The position numbers and the translations under genes were made by a program. From JAJDIA01 sp031555505 (GTDB lineage Bacteria; Bacteroidota; Bacteroidia; Bacteroidales; Tannerellaceae): a stretch of 18,290 bases of DNA. The notes beneath the pieces are model-generated. The model was not told the origin of the DNA, made no database searches, and saw only the letters and a list, made by a program, of their open reading frames with translations. The stretch spans positions 1 through 18,290 of the forward strand of contig JAVBUH010000017.1 in NCBI GenBank assembly GCA_031555505.1. The letters are read 5' to 3'. This document shows positions 7,701-15,008 of this stretch, in pieces; the stretch's first letter is position 1; every line of letters starts with the position of its first letter.

Positions 7701-8226
7701 TAATCCGCATCCCGATTTTGAATATTCATTGAACGGTAGCCTGTACTACAAAGATTTCGATTTCAGGCTGTTCATCCAGGGAAGCTATGGCAACGACATC
7801 TTGTTCGCTTCTAAATACGGACAGGAAGGCACAGACTTCTGGAATGACTATTTCAACAAGAGCACCCGCATTTTGGATACTTGGACGGAAAACAACCGGG
7901 ACGCCAAATTGCCCGCAGTCAATATCCTGAACCCCAATGGGGAAGGGACCAAAGTAACTTCGTATCTGGTAGAGGACGGTTCTTACCTGAGACTTAAGAT
8001 GTTGGAACTGGGATATACGTTGCCCAACCACTTGCTTTCCAAGATAAACATGAGAAATGCAAGAGTCTATGTAAGCGCTGAAAATCTTTTCACGATCACC
8101 AATTACAGCAACTGCGACCCCGAAGTCAGAAACTCAGGTGACCATACCAATATGGGAGTCGACTATATGACTACCGGCCTGCCGCTTGCCAGGATATTTT
8201 CCGTGGGAATAAGTGCATCTTTCTAA
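4756..8226 (+). CDS. SusC-type TonB-dependent outer-membrane transducer with STN domain
   Basis: Outer-membrane TonB-dependent importer of the SusC/RagA family, forming the barrel under the SusD lid and expected to signal to the adjacent FecR-like protein. The 1156 residues read as: N-terminal extension and signal peptide (hydrophobic core about 24-40, cleavage near YSQ at 41-43); STN signalling domain (about 48-118); carboxypeptidase-regulatory-like beta domain (about 140-211, with VTGTVLDQNGEPIIGANV); TonB box region DDVVVIGYG (217-225); plug (about 227-345, with VRIRGVGTLGDNTPLYVIDG and YGAQAANGVILITTK); and a 22-strand barrel ending in the outer-membrane Phe (ISASF). The STN domain is present only in transducing members and matches the sigma/anti-sigma pair next door. 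ATG 4756 is the first in frame; ATG 4771 (residue 6) is a possible alternative. SusD follows after 21 bases. Substrate is unknown, though polysaccharide or oligosaccharide is likely. Confidence 0.95.
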   Translation: MRLFYMPKPECSPALKKILTIMRLTTFILIVFSLHTSATVYSQGTKLSMEVKNKSIKEVLYLIEDQSEFRFIYESGKVNLDKKVTVHAKDQTVETILENLFKNEAIKYEITANNLILINPSGNNTYGLYGASVLQQQRRMVTGTVLDQNGEPIIGANVVEKGTTNGVITDLDGNFALQIDQNATLSVSYIGYVQQEVKPGNQSSLQIILKEDLQALDDVVVIGYGTARKRDVAGAIASMSNRDLDIRSVNSVQELFQGRLAGVSVSSSGVPGEAPSVRIRGVGTLGDNTPLYVIDGIPTKSEIAAQIDPASIENVQVLRDAASASIYGAQAANGVILITTKQGKIGKAQINISFNTGVQLAANLPEMLNTQQYGEVLWNAMKNAGLTPQHAQYGSGATPVIPDYILPQGAMEGSVDLNNYNTLENQYMRANKVGTDWQKEVYRPAQTFNLGVTAQGGSEDAKYFASANYLSQDATLKWSGYDRVSLRTNSAFTILKNVTFGTNLNVSYSKYKGSNNNQDAPKSPAIMPVRDIKGNWAGSKANGLGDKINPVAAIYNARNNYSERQNFMGNVFLEAKFLDNRLVFKTIAGANMENYNYKGFSPVTYWNKGDKNTLVNSLSQNTGKMQELTWSNTLTFTDTFADAHTINVLLGTEARDNKSENWAAGRSSFASEDPDYWYLNAGEDVTSQSNSGSGSAYAFFSLFGRVDYNYKNKYYLQGIVRRDGSSRFGANNKYGVFPSASVAWRLSEENFMMNQPVFSDLKLRASYGVTGNSDIGNYAYASTYASVMTSMSYPILGDVSSVSPGLAMTARGNDNLKWETITQANIGLDAAFLNNKLTFTVDLYDKRTRDILQRPVYPGTAGTASAPYENIGKMQNKGWEFSANYREQGQNDFGYEVGAIFSGYRNKVTELYGGTALNNAPNRTEVGRPRSFFYGFMVDGIFQDQAEVDAHATQTAKAVGRWKFRDSDGNGVINDSDRMMIGNPHPDFEYSLNGSLYYKDFDFRLFIQGSYGNDILFASKYGQEGTDFWNDYFNKSTRILDTWTENNRDAKLPAVNILNPNGEGTKVTSYLVEDGSYLRLKMLELGYTLPNHLLSKINMRNARVYVSAENLFTITNYSNCDPEVRNSGDHTNMGVDYMTTGLPLARIFSVGISASF

Positions 8227-8247
8227 CTTAATAATATTGAATTAGTT

Positions 8248-10032
8248 ATGATCAAGAATATCAAAAAAACAGTAAAGGGCGTCATACCCATCGCGATAGC
8301 AACCGCCCTGTTTCTATCTATTACCAGCTGTTCGGACTTGTTGGAGAAGAACCCCCAGGGAACACTGAATCCGGCCCTTCTGACCACCAAAAGCACGCTC
8401 GATAAGCAGGTTATCGCCGCTTATGCCGGTTTGAACGGCCATAATGGCACGGGAGATTGGTCTTCATCACCCGATAACATGTACTATGGAGACCTGGGTT
8501 CGGGAATCATGCACAAAGGCAGTACAACAGGAGACCAGAACGGTATGTTGCTTATGGAACAATACAAACCCGAAACCAATTTGGGTGTGCTCAATACGAA
8601 ATGGAGAGTGATGTACAATGGAGTAGAACGTTGTAACGATGTGTTGCGAATACTCAACAACAATACGATCGAGAATCTGTCCGAAGCCGGAAAAATACAG
8701 GTCGTCGCAGAAATTCGTTTCCTGAGAGGTTATTACCATTTTGAAGCCAAACAAATGTGGAACATGGTCCCCTATATCGACGAAACTGTGGAAGACCCGA
8801 TGCGCAGAGTGCCGAACGACCGTGACATCTGGCCCAACATCGAAGCTGATTTCACTTTCGCCATGGATAACCTTCCCGTTTCTCAATCGAACCCGGGAAG
8901 GCCAACCAGGTACGCAGCCGAAGCCTTTCTGGCGAAGACCTATCTTTTCCAGCAAAAGTTCAGCGAGGCAAAACCCCTGTTGGAAGAGGTGATCAACAGC
9001 GGCAAATATCAACTGCACACCAATTTCTACGACAACTTCAATCCCGAGCGCAACAACGGTGTCGAGGCCATATTCCAGGCTCAAACGGCAGTCAATCTGG
9101 CGGGTACCGACCTTGCCAGAGCCAATCGCGGTGGCGACCTTGCTTATCCCAATGCGCCGGACCAACCCAACCTGAGCGGCGCCGGTTTCAATCAGCCTTC
9201 GTTCGACATGGTTAACTCCTACAAAACGGATGCGAATGGATTACCGTTGATAAACAGCTATTGGGAAACTGACTTCAAACACGACCAGGGCATATACTCG
9301 GAAGGTGGCGAAGTACCGTCGGGCGCAACCGATGTATTCGAACCTGACATGACTACACCGGTGGATCCGCGTCTCGACTGGACGGTAGGACGGCGAGGAG
9401 TCCCCTATCATGACTGGGGAGTACATCCGGGCATGCGATGGATCAGGGACCAGCCAAGCGCCGGACCGTACAACCAAAAGAAGTGGATTATATTGAAAAG
9501 CCAATTGGATAAATATTCAAACAAGGGTACTGCCAAGTTCAACGCGCTCAATGTCAATATTATTCGTTATGCTCAGGTGTTGTTGTGGGCAGCCGAATGT
9601 GAAATCGAGGTGGGCGACCTCGACAAAGCACGTGCTTACGTCAACCAGATTCGTGCCAGGGCGCGGGACGGGATCTATGTACGATTGGGAGAAGATGCTC
9701 CATTCGGCAATGGACCGTATGCCGCCAATTATGTGGTCGATGAATATAAGGATTCTTGGGCGGGACAGTCCAAGGACTGGGCGCGAAAACGGGTTCATTT
9801 CGAAACACGACTTGAATTTGCTTTGGAAGGAATGGCCTTTTTCGACCTTGTTCGCTGGGGCACTGCCGAAACTTTCCTGAACGAATATGTGGGCAGAGAG
9901 AGTAAAAAAATTGATTATCTGAAGGGTGTCGTATTCGATGCAAACGATAAGTATCGTCCGATACCATTGACACAGATAGACAATAGCTACATTGACGGCA
10001 AACCTACCCTGACACAAAATCCGGGATATTGA
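8248..10032 (+). CDS. SusD/RagB-type glycan-binding outer-membrane lipoprotein
   Basis: Surface lipoprotein that pairs with the SusC barrel as a hinged lid and captures the glycan. The 594 residues begin with a lipoprotein signal (MIKNIKKTVKGVIPIAIATA, then LFLSITSC with the lipidated Cys at 28). Next comes an N-terminal SusD-like part with NPQGTLNPALLTTKSTLDKQVIAAYAGL and the RFLRGYYHFEAKQMWNMVPY segment. The C-terminal RagB/SusD domain has YAQVLLWAAECEIEVGDLDKARAYVNQIRARA and the typical ending LEFALEGMAFFDLVRWG. The residues after Cys28 (SDLLE) are acidic, consistent with surface export signals of Bacteroidetes lipoproteins. It is 21 bases behind susC, certainly cotranscribed. Ligand cannot be read from sequence. 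Confidence 0.95.
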   Translation: MIKNIKKTVKGVIPIAIATALFLSITSCSDLLEKNPQGTLNPALLTTKSTLDKQVIAAYAGLNGHNGTGDWSSSPDNMYYGDLGSGIMHKGSTTGDQNGMLLMEQYKPETNLGVLNTKWRVMYNGVERCNDVLRILNNNTIENLSEAGKIQVVAEIRFLRGYYHFEAKQMWNMVPYIDETVEDPMRRVPNDRDIWPNIEADFTFAMDNLPVSQSNPGRPTRYAAEAFLAKTYLFQQKFSEAKPLLEEVINSGKYQLHTNFYDNFNPERNNGVEAIFQAQTAVNLAGTDLARANRGGDLAYPNAPDQPNLSGAGFNQPSFDMVNSYKTDANGLPLINSYWETDFKHDQGIYSEGGEVPSGATDVFEPDMTTPVDPRLDWTVGRRGVPYHDWGVHPGMRWIRDQPSAGPYNQKKWIILKSQLDKYSNKGTAKFNALNVNIIRYAQVLLWAAECEIEVGDLDKARAYVNQIRARARDGIYVRLGEDAPFGNGPYAANYVVDEYKDSWAGQSKDWARKRVHFETRLEFALEGMAFFDLVRWGTAETFLNEYVGRESKKIDYLKGVVFDANDKYRPIPLTQIDNSYIDGKPTLTQNPGY

Positions 10033-10051
10033 TAACAACCGATAAAGCAGC

Positions 10052-10082
10052 GGGAACCCATCTTGTTTTAAGGTGGGCTCCC
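10052..10082 (+). repeat. strong hairpin between susD and the glycosidase gene
   Basis: GGGAACCCATCTT (10052-10064) pairs with AAGGTGGGCTCCC (10070-10082), with one internal A/C mismatch, one G-U pair and a five-base GTTTT loop. CCTTTATTCTC follows, with no continuous T-run. It fills most of the 69-base gap. It could attenuate transcription into the glycosidase gene or protect the 3' end of the more abundant susCD message. Which of these applies cannot be told from sequence. Confidence 0.6.
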
Positions 10083-10101
10083 CCTTTATTCTCAAAAAAC
10101 G

Positions 10102-12438
10102 ATGATCATGAAATATTGTATATCACTTATCGTTCTCTTGATGCTCGGAGGATGCAACCCCGACACGTACACGGCACCGTATTTTAACGGGGCAAACAGC
10201 GAAGGGAAAATGCCCGGGAATCCTTACCTGACCCCCGGGGATAAAGCATATGTCCTCGGAACCCAGAACGGTCTTTTCCCTGATATGGGAGGCCACGTCA
10301 AAGGTGAAATGGGCGGTATCTGGGCTCATCCCATCAAATTGGCCGATGGATTTTGGCTGCGGGTAGCCTATGGCAATGACGATGGAGTATGGCTGGCCGA
10401 TGTCAAAGATTATGTCACATTCCCTCACGGAAACAAATTTATTTACCAACCCGTATCGGGCGGTGTCGAGGTAGAACGCTTCCAGTTCGTACCCGACGGT
10501 GTACGGGGAGTGATCGTGGAGTATACCTTGACGAACCGCTCCGATGCCACACTCGAGTTGGATATAGACTTCCTGCTCAAAACAGACCTTAGCCCGGTAT
10601 GGCTCGCAAGCCGGATGAACATCACCGACCAGGACGACACTGTCGAGTGGAAAGAGGATGAAGGCGTGTTTGCAGCAAGGGATTCGGACAACAATTGGTT
10701 CGTGGTTTGGGGTAGCTCCGAAAAGGCAGCCTCGTGGGCGACCAACCCGGCCGAACCCTATCCGACCATCGGGAAAGGTAAGGCCGGGATGATAAAGAAC
10801 ACCCTGAAACTCGCCCCCGAAAAAGCCATTACCCTCACCTATACAATAGCCGGATCCACTAAGAGCGACACGGAAGCACTTTCGACATATCGCTCACTGG
10901 CTGGTAACAAAAAAAAGTTGTTGGATGGGAAAAAACGTTCCATCGAGGAAATCCTGACAAGATCAAAAATAACCATCCCCGACAAAAAACTGGAGACGGC
11001 CTGCAATTGGGTGAAGATGAACACCCGTTGGCTGGAGATGGATCTCGAAGGCTATGGGCGATTCCTTGGAGCTGGAGCAGTGGAGTATCCTTGGTTATTC
11101 GGATGCGATAACTCGTACGCTTTGCAGGGTGTGTTGGCTGCTGGAGATTTCGAACTGGCTCTATCGACGCTCACGATGCTCCGAAATGTTTCCGACCAAG
11201 TCAATAAGGGAAACGGACAGATCATTCACGAGATGTCGACCAACGGCGCCGTTTACAATCGGGGTAACACCCAAGAGACAGCCCACTTTATTGTATGTGT
11301 ATGGGAGGCATTCAAATGGACAGGCGACCTCGAATTTTTGAGAGATATCTATCCATACGTCAAAAAGGGATTGAACTGGCTATTGACCGATCAGGACGTT
11401 AATAAGAATATGTTTCCCGAAGGTTACGGGATCATGGAGGTAAGTGGGTTGAATGCCGAATTGATTGATGTGGCAGTCTATACACAACAGGCGCTCGAAG
11501 CTGTATCGCAGATGGCCGTCCTTTTTGGCGAAAACGACAGGGCTGGCGATTGCCGTTCAAAAGCGGCCATCCTGAAAGACAAGATCAATACTCTCTTCTG
11601 GAACGAAGAAGAGGGCATTTACTGCGATTTCTTCGGAACCCGCGATCAGGCTTTGCAGGTTACCAGAGGAGCAGTTGAACAACTCGGACGCCCGTTGTTG
11701 ATCCCAGATGAGTACCGGAAAGCCGGCGAATTTTACAACATGCTTCTCGACCGTTGGAGTAAATTGCCACAGGACACAGAACGCGGTTGGTTTACCAATA
11801 AAAACTGGGTGATAAACACACCCATGGAGACAGGCATCGCACCCGAGGCAAAAGCGATCCGTACCCTCGATGTAATCAGGAATGAACATTGCGGTGAGTG
11901 GGGACCATATCTATCGGCTGTCGAAGGAAGACGGATGATGACCATCGCAACCGGAGTGCAGGCAATGAGTGAGGCACGTTATGGACGGATCGATGAATGT
12001 CTGTGGTATATGGATCGGATCGCCTCCACACTTGGACTTACCTTGCCTGGATCAATAACCGAAATGATGCCTAACAGTGGATGTCCCGTTCAAGCATGGA
12101 CGATATATGGCATGATAACACCGCTGGTCAGGTATGTGTTCGGTATCAATCCCGATGCCTATAACAAACAAGTAGTCATCTGCCCCCAACTACCCACCGG
12201 ATGGAATTCTATGAGCCTGGATAACCAGCGCGTCGGTAATAACACCTACAATATCAGCGTGGATCGTTCCGACGGCTGGGTCAACATTGTCATCCATTCG
12301 GCACAAAAAGATTGGCAAACCATCCTGAAGATTGAACACCTGAAAGAGATTCAGGTAAACGGAAAACAAATGATCGTTACTGGCGACGTAATCACTTTGC
12401 AAGGATCAACAAACACAATCTCATATCGATACATGTAA
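10102..12438 (+). CDS. lipoprotein (alpha/alpha)6-barrel glycosidase, glycogen-debranching-enzyme-like
   Basis: Predicted carbohydrate-active enzyme anchored as a lipoprotein (lipobox LGGC, Cys18) and so acting at the periplasmic or outer face of the outer membrane. The 778 residues look like an N-terminal beta-sandwich (about 40-270), an (alpha/alpha)6 barrel (about 295-690) and a short C-terminal beta domain (about 695-778). The GDE_C-like signs are YPWLFGCDNSYALQG (329-343), where Asp336 lies where debranching enzymes have a conserved Asp; GIMEVSGLNAELIDVAVY (443-460), resembling their VE.NALWY block; and ITEMMPNSGCPVQAWTIYG (652-670), resembling their GCPAQAWS block. Asp336, Glu446 and Glu453 are candidate active-site residues by this comparison only. 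Amylo-alpha-1,6-glucosidases are usually cytoplasmic, so the export signal points to another or extracellular substrate. Other six-hairpin families remain possible. The family is fairly secure, the activity is not. It starts 69 bases after susD. Confidence 0.82.
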   Translation: MIMKYCISLIVLLMLGGCNPDTYTAPYFNGANSEGKMPGNPYLTPGDKAYVLGTQNGLFPDMGGHVKGEMGGIWAHPIKLADGFWLRVAYGNDDGVWLADVKDYVTFPHGNKFIYQPVSGGVEVERFQFVPDGVRGVIVEYTLTNRSDATLELDIDFLLKTDLSPVWLASRMNITDQDDTVEWKEDEGVFAARDSDNNWFVVWGSSEKAASWATNPAEPYPTIGKGKAGMIKNTLKLAPEKAITLTYTIAGSTKSDTEALSTYRSLAGNKKKLLDGKKRSIEEILTRSKITIPDKKLETACNWVKMNTRWLEMDLEGYGRFLGAGAVEYPWLFGCDNSYALQGVLAAGDFELALSTLTMLRNVSDQVNKGNGQIIHEMSTNGAVYNRGNTQETAHFIVCVWEAFKWTGDLEFLRDIYPYVKKGLNWLLTDQDVNKNMFPEGYGIMEVSGLNAELIDVAVYTQQALEAVSQMAVLFGENDRAGDCRSKAAILKDKINTLFWNEEEGIYCDFFGTRDQALQVTRGAVEQLGRPLLIPDEYRKAGEFYNMLLDRWSKLPQDTERGWFTNKNWVINTPMETGIAPEAKAIRTLDVIRNEHCGEWGPYLSAVEGRRMMTIATGVQAMSEARYGRIDECLWYMDRIASTLGLTLPGSITEMMPNSGCPVQAWTIYGMITPLVRYVFGINPDAYNKQVVICPQLPTGWNSMSLDNQRVGNNTYNISVDRSDGWVNIVIHSAQKDWQTILKIEHLKEIQVNGKQMIVTGDVITLQGSTNTISYRYM

Positions 12439-12440
12439 TT

Positions 12441-12476
12441 AAAAAAGCCGGGTGGAGTAATGACTCCATCCGGCTT
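12441..12476. terminator. bidirectional terminator between convergent genes
   Basis: AAGCCGGGTGGAGT (12445-12458) pairs with ACTCCATCCGGCTT (12463-12476), giving 14 bp with one G-U pair and a four-base loop. Read on the minus strand the stem is followed directly by a T-run (complement of the six A at 12441-12446), ideal for ending the aminotransferase transcript. On the plus strand it starts 6 bases after the glycosidase stop but is followed by CCTGTCTGG, so termination there would be weaker. Confidence 0.88.
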
Positions 12477-12497
12477 CCTGTCTGGTATACGGGTTTT

Positions 12498-13691
12498 TTA
12501 TTTCAAAGCTACCAACGCAGTTTTAATGCGGGCGATGGCTTCCGTGATATTCTCATCGCTGGTGGCATAGCTCATGCGGATACATTCGGGAGCGCCGAAA
12601 GATGTACCACCTACACAGGCTACATGGCCTACTTCGAGCAGATACATTGCCAGATCGTCAGAATCGTTGATGATGTGTGTGCCGTTTGTCTTTCCATAAT
12701 ACGAACTGCATTTGGGGAAGAGGTAGAAAGCGCCTTCCGGCTTGTTGACTTCAAAGCCCGGGATTTCTTTGGCCAGCTTCACGATCAGGTCACGACGGCG
12801 TTCGAAGGCTTTCCGCATCTCTTCCACCGGTTGTTGAGTACCGGTATAGGCTACTTCGGCCGCTTTCTGGGATACGGAGCAGGGACCGGAGGTATACTGG
12901 CCTTGCAGTTTATTCACCGCCTTCACAATCCATTCAGGACCGGCAATGAAGCCTATGCGCCATCCGGTCATCGCATAGGCTTTGGATACGCCGTTGATGA
13001 TCACCGTGCGATCTTTCATCCCTTCTACGGAAGCAATGCTATAGTGTTTGCCAATGTAGTTGATATGTTCGTAGATTTCATCGGCCAGTACGACGATATC
13101 CGGATGATTCTTTAATACCTCAGCCAGATCGGCCAGTTCTTCGGCGCTGTAAACCGAACCGGTAGGATTGGACGGAGAGCAGAGGATCAGCGCTTTTGTC
13201 TTCGGCGTGATTGCTGATTCGAGTTGTGCAGGGGTGATCTTGAAGTCTTGTTCGATACCGGCTGTAACAATCACTGGTATACCTTCGGCCAGTTTCACCA
13301 TTTCCGGGTAGCTAACCCAAAAAGGAGCCGGGATAATTACCTCGTCGCCCGGATTGACCAGTACCATAACGGTGTTGCAAACTGACTGCTTTGCTCCATT
13401 GGCACAAGAGATTTGGTTGGCGGTATAGTCTAAGCCGTTTTCCTTTTTCAACTTGGCGACGATGGCGTTGCGCAGGCCCGGATAACCCGGAACAGGTGAA
13501 TAACGTGAAAAGTTATCATCTACCGCCTGTTTGGCCGCTTCCTTGATATGATCGGGTGTATTGAAATCGGGTTCTCCTACACTCAGGTTGATTACATCGA
13601 CACCTTGGGCTTTGAGCTCATTGCTCTTTTGTGACATCGCTAATGTGGCGGAAGGCGACAAACTGGCCAAACGATCTGAAACTTGTGTCAT
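12498..13691 (-). CDS. PLP-dependent aminotransferase, aspartate aminotransferase type (class I)
   Basis: Cytoplasmic fold-type I aminotransferase of the aspartate aminotransferase subgroup, expected to move amino groups between aspartate (or a related amino acid) and 2-oxoglutarate. The 397 residues show the class-I features: VGEPDFNTPDHI near 38-49, SPVPGYPGLRNAI near 65-77, the cofactor-binding SPSNPTG at 172-178 with Asn175, Asp204 and Tyr207 in LADEIYEHI, and the Schiff-base Lys237 in SKAYAMTGWRIGF, with GWRIGF typical of this subgroup. A conserved substrate-carboxylate Arg lies in the late IRMSYA segment. It has its own very good promoter, although it follows ribBA in the same direction with an 81-base gap. 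An aspC-like name is reasonable, but exact amino-acid preference cannot be read. Confidence 0.92.
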   Translation of the reverse strand: MTQVSDRLASLSPSATLAMSQKSNELKAQGVDVINLSVGEPDFNTPDHIKEAAKQAVDDNFSRYSPVPGYPGLRNAIVAKLKKENGLDYTANQISCANGAKQSVCNTVMVLVNPGDEVIIPAPFWVSYPEMVKLAEGIPVIVTAGIEQDFKITPAQLESAITPKTKALILCSPSNPTGSVYSAEELADLAEVLKNHPDIVVLADEIYEHINYIGKHYSIASVEGMKDRTVIINGVSKAYAMTGWRIGFIAGPEWIVKAVNKLQGQYTSGPCSVSQKAAEVAYTGTQQPVEEMRKAFERRRDLIVKLAKEIPGFEVNKPEGAFYLFPKCSSYYGKTNGTHIINDSDDLAMYLLEVGHVACVGGTSFGAPECIRMSYATSDENITEAIARIKTALVALK

Positions 13692-13729
13692 AGTGCTTCT
13701 TTATGTATATGTTATGTGAAAATAAGTGA

Positions 13730-13761
13730 CAAAAGTAGTTGATATTTGCTGATTAGGCAAA
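13730..13761 (-). promoter_or_regulatory. Bacteroidales-type promoter of the aminotransferase gene
   Basis: On the minus strand TTTG (13761-13758), exactly 20 bases, then TACTTTTG (13737-13730). Both elements match the Bacteroidales consensus TTTG / TAnnTTTG exactly and the spacing is ideal. Transcription should start near 13722, giving a leader of about 30 bases before the ATG at 13691. It lies wholly in the gap after the ribBA stop. Confidence 0.85.
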
Positions 13762-13772
13762 CAATTTGATAA

Positions 13773-14990
13773 TTATTTGATATTGTGCAACACATGGCCC
13801 ATCCGTTCTTTTTTCGTTTTCATGTAGAACGCATTATAGGCATTGGGCGTAACTTCGATCGGGACGTTTTCTACAACTGTCAAACCATAAGCTTCCAAAC
13901 CTACACGTTTCACGGGGTTGTTGGTGAGTAGGCGCATTTTTGTAACTCCGATATGGCGGAGGATCTGGGCGCCTACACCGTAATCCCGTTCATCGACTTT
14001 ATGGCCGAGGTGGAGGTTTGCATCTACCGTATCGAGCCCGGTTTCCTGCAGTTTGTACGCTTTCATTTTTTCCATCAGACCAATTCCGCGGCCTTCCTGA
14101 TTGAGATATACTACCACACCTGAACCTTCTTCCTCGATCATGCGCATAGCTATGTGCAGTTGTTCGCCGCATTCGCACCGCATGGAACCGAAGATATCTC
14201 CGGTGGCGCAGGAAGAGTGTACACGTACCAGTACAGGTTCGTCTTTTTTCAGTTCGCCTTTGATCAGGGCAATGTGTTCAAGTCCGTTGCTTTTTTGCTG
14301 GAAGGCGATGAGGCGGAAGTGTCCGTAGGCTGTAGGCATATCTACTTCTTCTCCTTTGTCGACCGATGATTCGGTACGCAGGCGGTAAGCAATCAGGTCG
14401 CGTATGCTGATGATTTTGATACCGAACTTTTCCGATACTTTGATCAGATCCGGCAGTCGTGCCATTGTGCCGTCTTCGTTGATGATCTCGATCAATGCAC
14501 CGGCGGGATACAATCCGGCCAGACGGGCCAGGTCTACAGTAGCTTCGGTATGCCCGGCGCGGCGCAGTACACCACGTGAACGTGCGCGGAGCGGATTCAG
14601 ATGTCCAGGCCGGCCCAGGTCGATCGGTTGGGTTGCCGGGTCGGCCAGCGCCAGGATTGTTTGTGCCCGGTCGAACATGGATACGCCCGTTGTACAGCCT
14701 CCGCCCAGTTTATCTACGGTGACGGTAAAGGGTGTTTCCAGCAGCGAAGTGTTGTTGGATACCTGCATTTCGAGGTCCAGTTCACGGCATCGTTCTTCCG
14801 TGATCGGTGCGCAGAGTACACCCCGGCCTTCTTTCATCATGAAGTTCACCTTTTCGGGGGTGATCTTTTCGGCTGCTATGATAAAATCACCTTCGTTTTC
14901 ACGATCTTCGTCGTCTACTACAATCAGGAATTTGCCTTCCCGGAAGTCTTCGATTGCTTCTTCAATCGTATTTAATTTGATATCGCTCAT
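13773..14990 (-). CDS. ribBA: bifunctional riboflavin protein RibBA (DHBP synthase / GTP cyclohydrolase II)
   Basis: Catalyses the two entry reactions of riboflavin synthesis: ribulose 5-phosphate to 3,4-dihydroxy-2-butanone 4-phosphate, and GTP to the diaminopyrimidine precursor plus formate. The 405 residues hold the RibB domain (about 1-205; acidic DDEDRENEGD at 26-35, CTTGVS near 99-104, RPGH at 127-130, GHTEATVDLARLAG at 146-159) and the RibA domain (about 215-402; RVHSSCATGDIFGSMRCECG with zinc-ligand Cys261, Cys272 and Cys274; QEGRGIGL at 298-305; LTNNPVKR at 355-362). The RibB segment reads RPGHLNPLRARSRG instead of the RPGHIFPL form common elsewhere, as I recall for Bacteroides homologues. 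No FMN riboswitch is possible in the 18-base gap from the upstream permease gene, so the two are likely cotranscribed. Confidence 0.96.
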   Translation of the reverse strand: MSDIKLNTIEEAIEDFREGKFLIVVDDEDRENEGDFIIAAEKITPEKVNFMMKEGRGVLCAPITEERCRELDLEMQVSNNTSLLETPFTVTVDKLGGGCTTGVSMFDRAQTILALADPATQPIDLGRPGHLNPLRARSRGVLRRAGHTEATVDLARLAGLYPAGALIEIINEDGTMARLPDLIKVSEKFGIKIISIRDLIAYRLRTESSVDKGEEVDMPTAYGHFRLIAFQQKSNGLEHIALIKGELKKDEPVLVRVHSSCATGDIFGSMRCECGEQLHIAMRMIEEEGSGVVVYLNQEGRGIGLMEKMKAYKLQETGLDTVDANLHLGHKVDERDYGVGAQILRHIGVTKMRLLTNNPVKRVGLEAYGLTVVENVPIEVTPNAYNAFYMKTKKERMGHVLHNIK

Positions 14991-15008
14991 GATTGGTATG
15001 ATTGCTTG

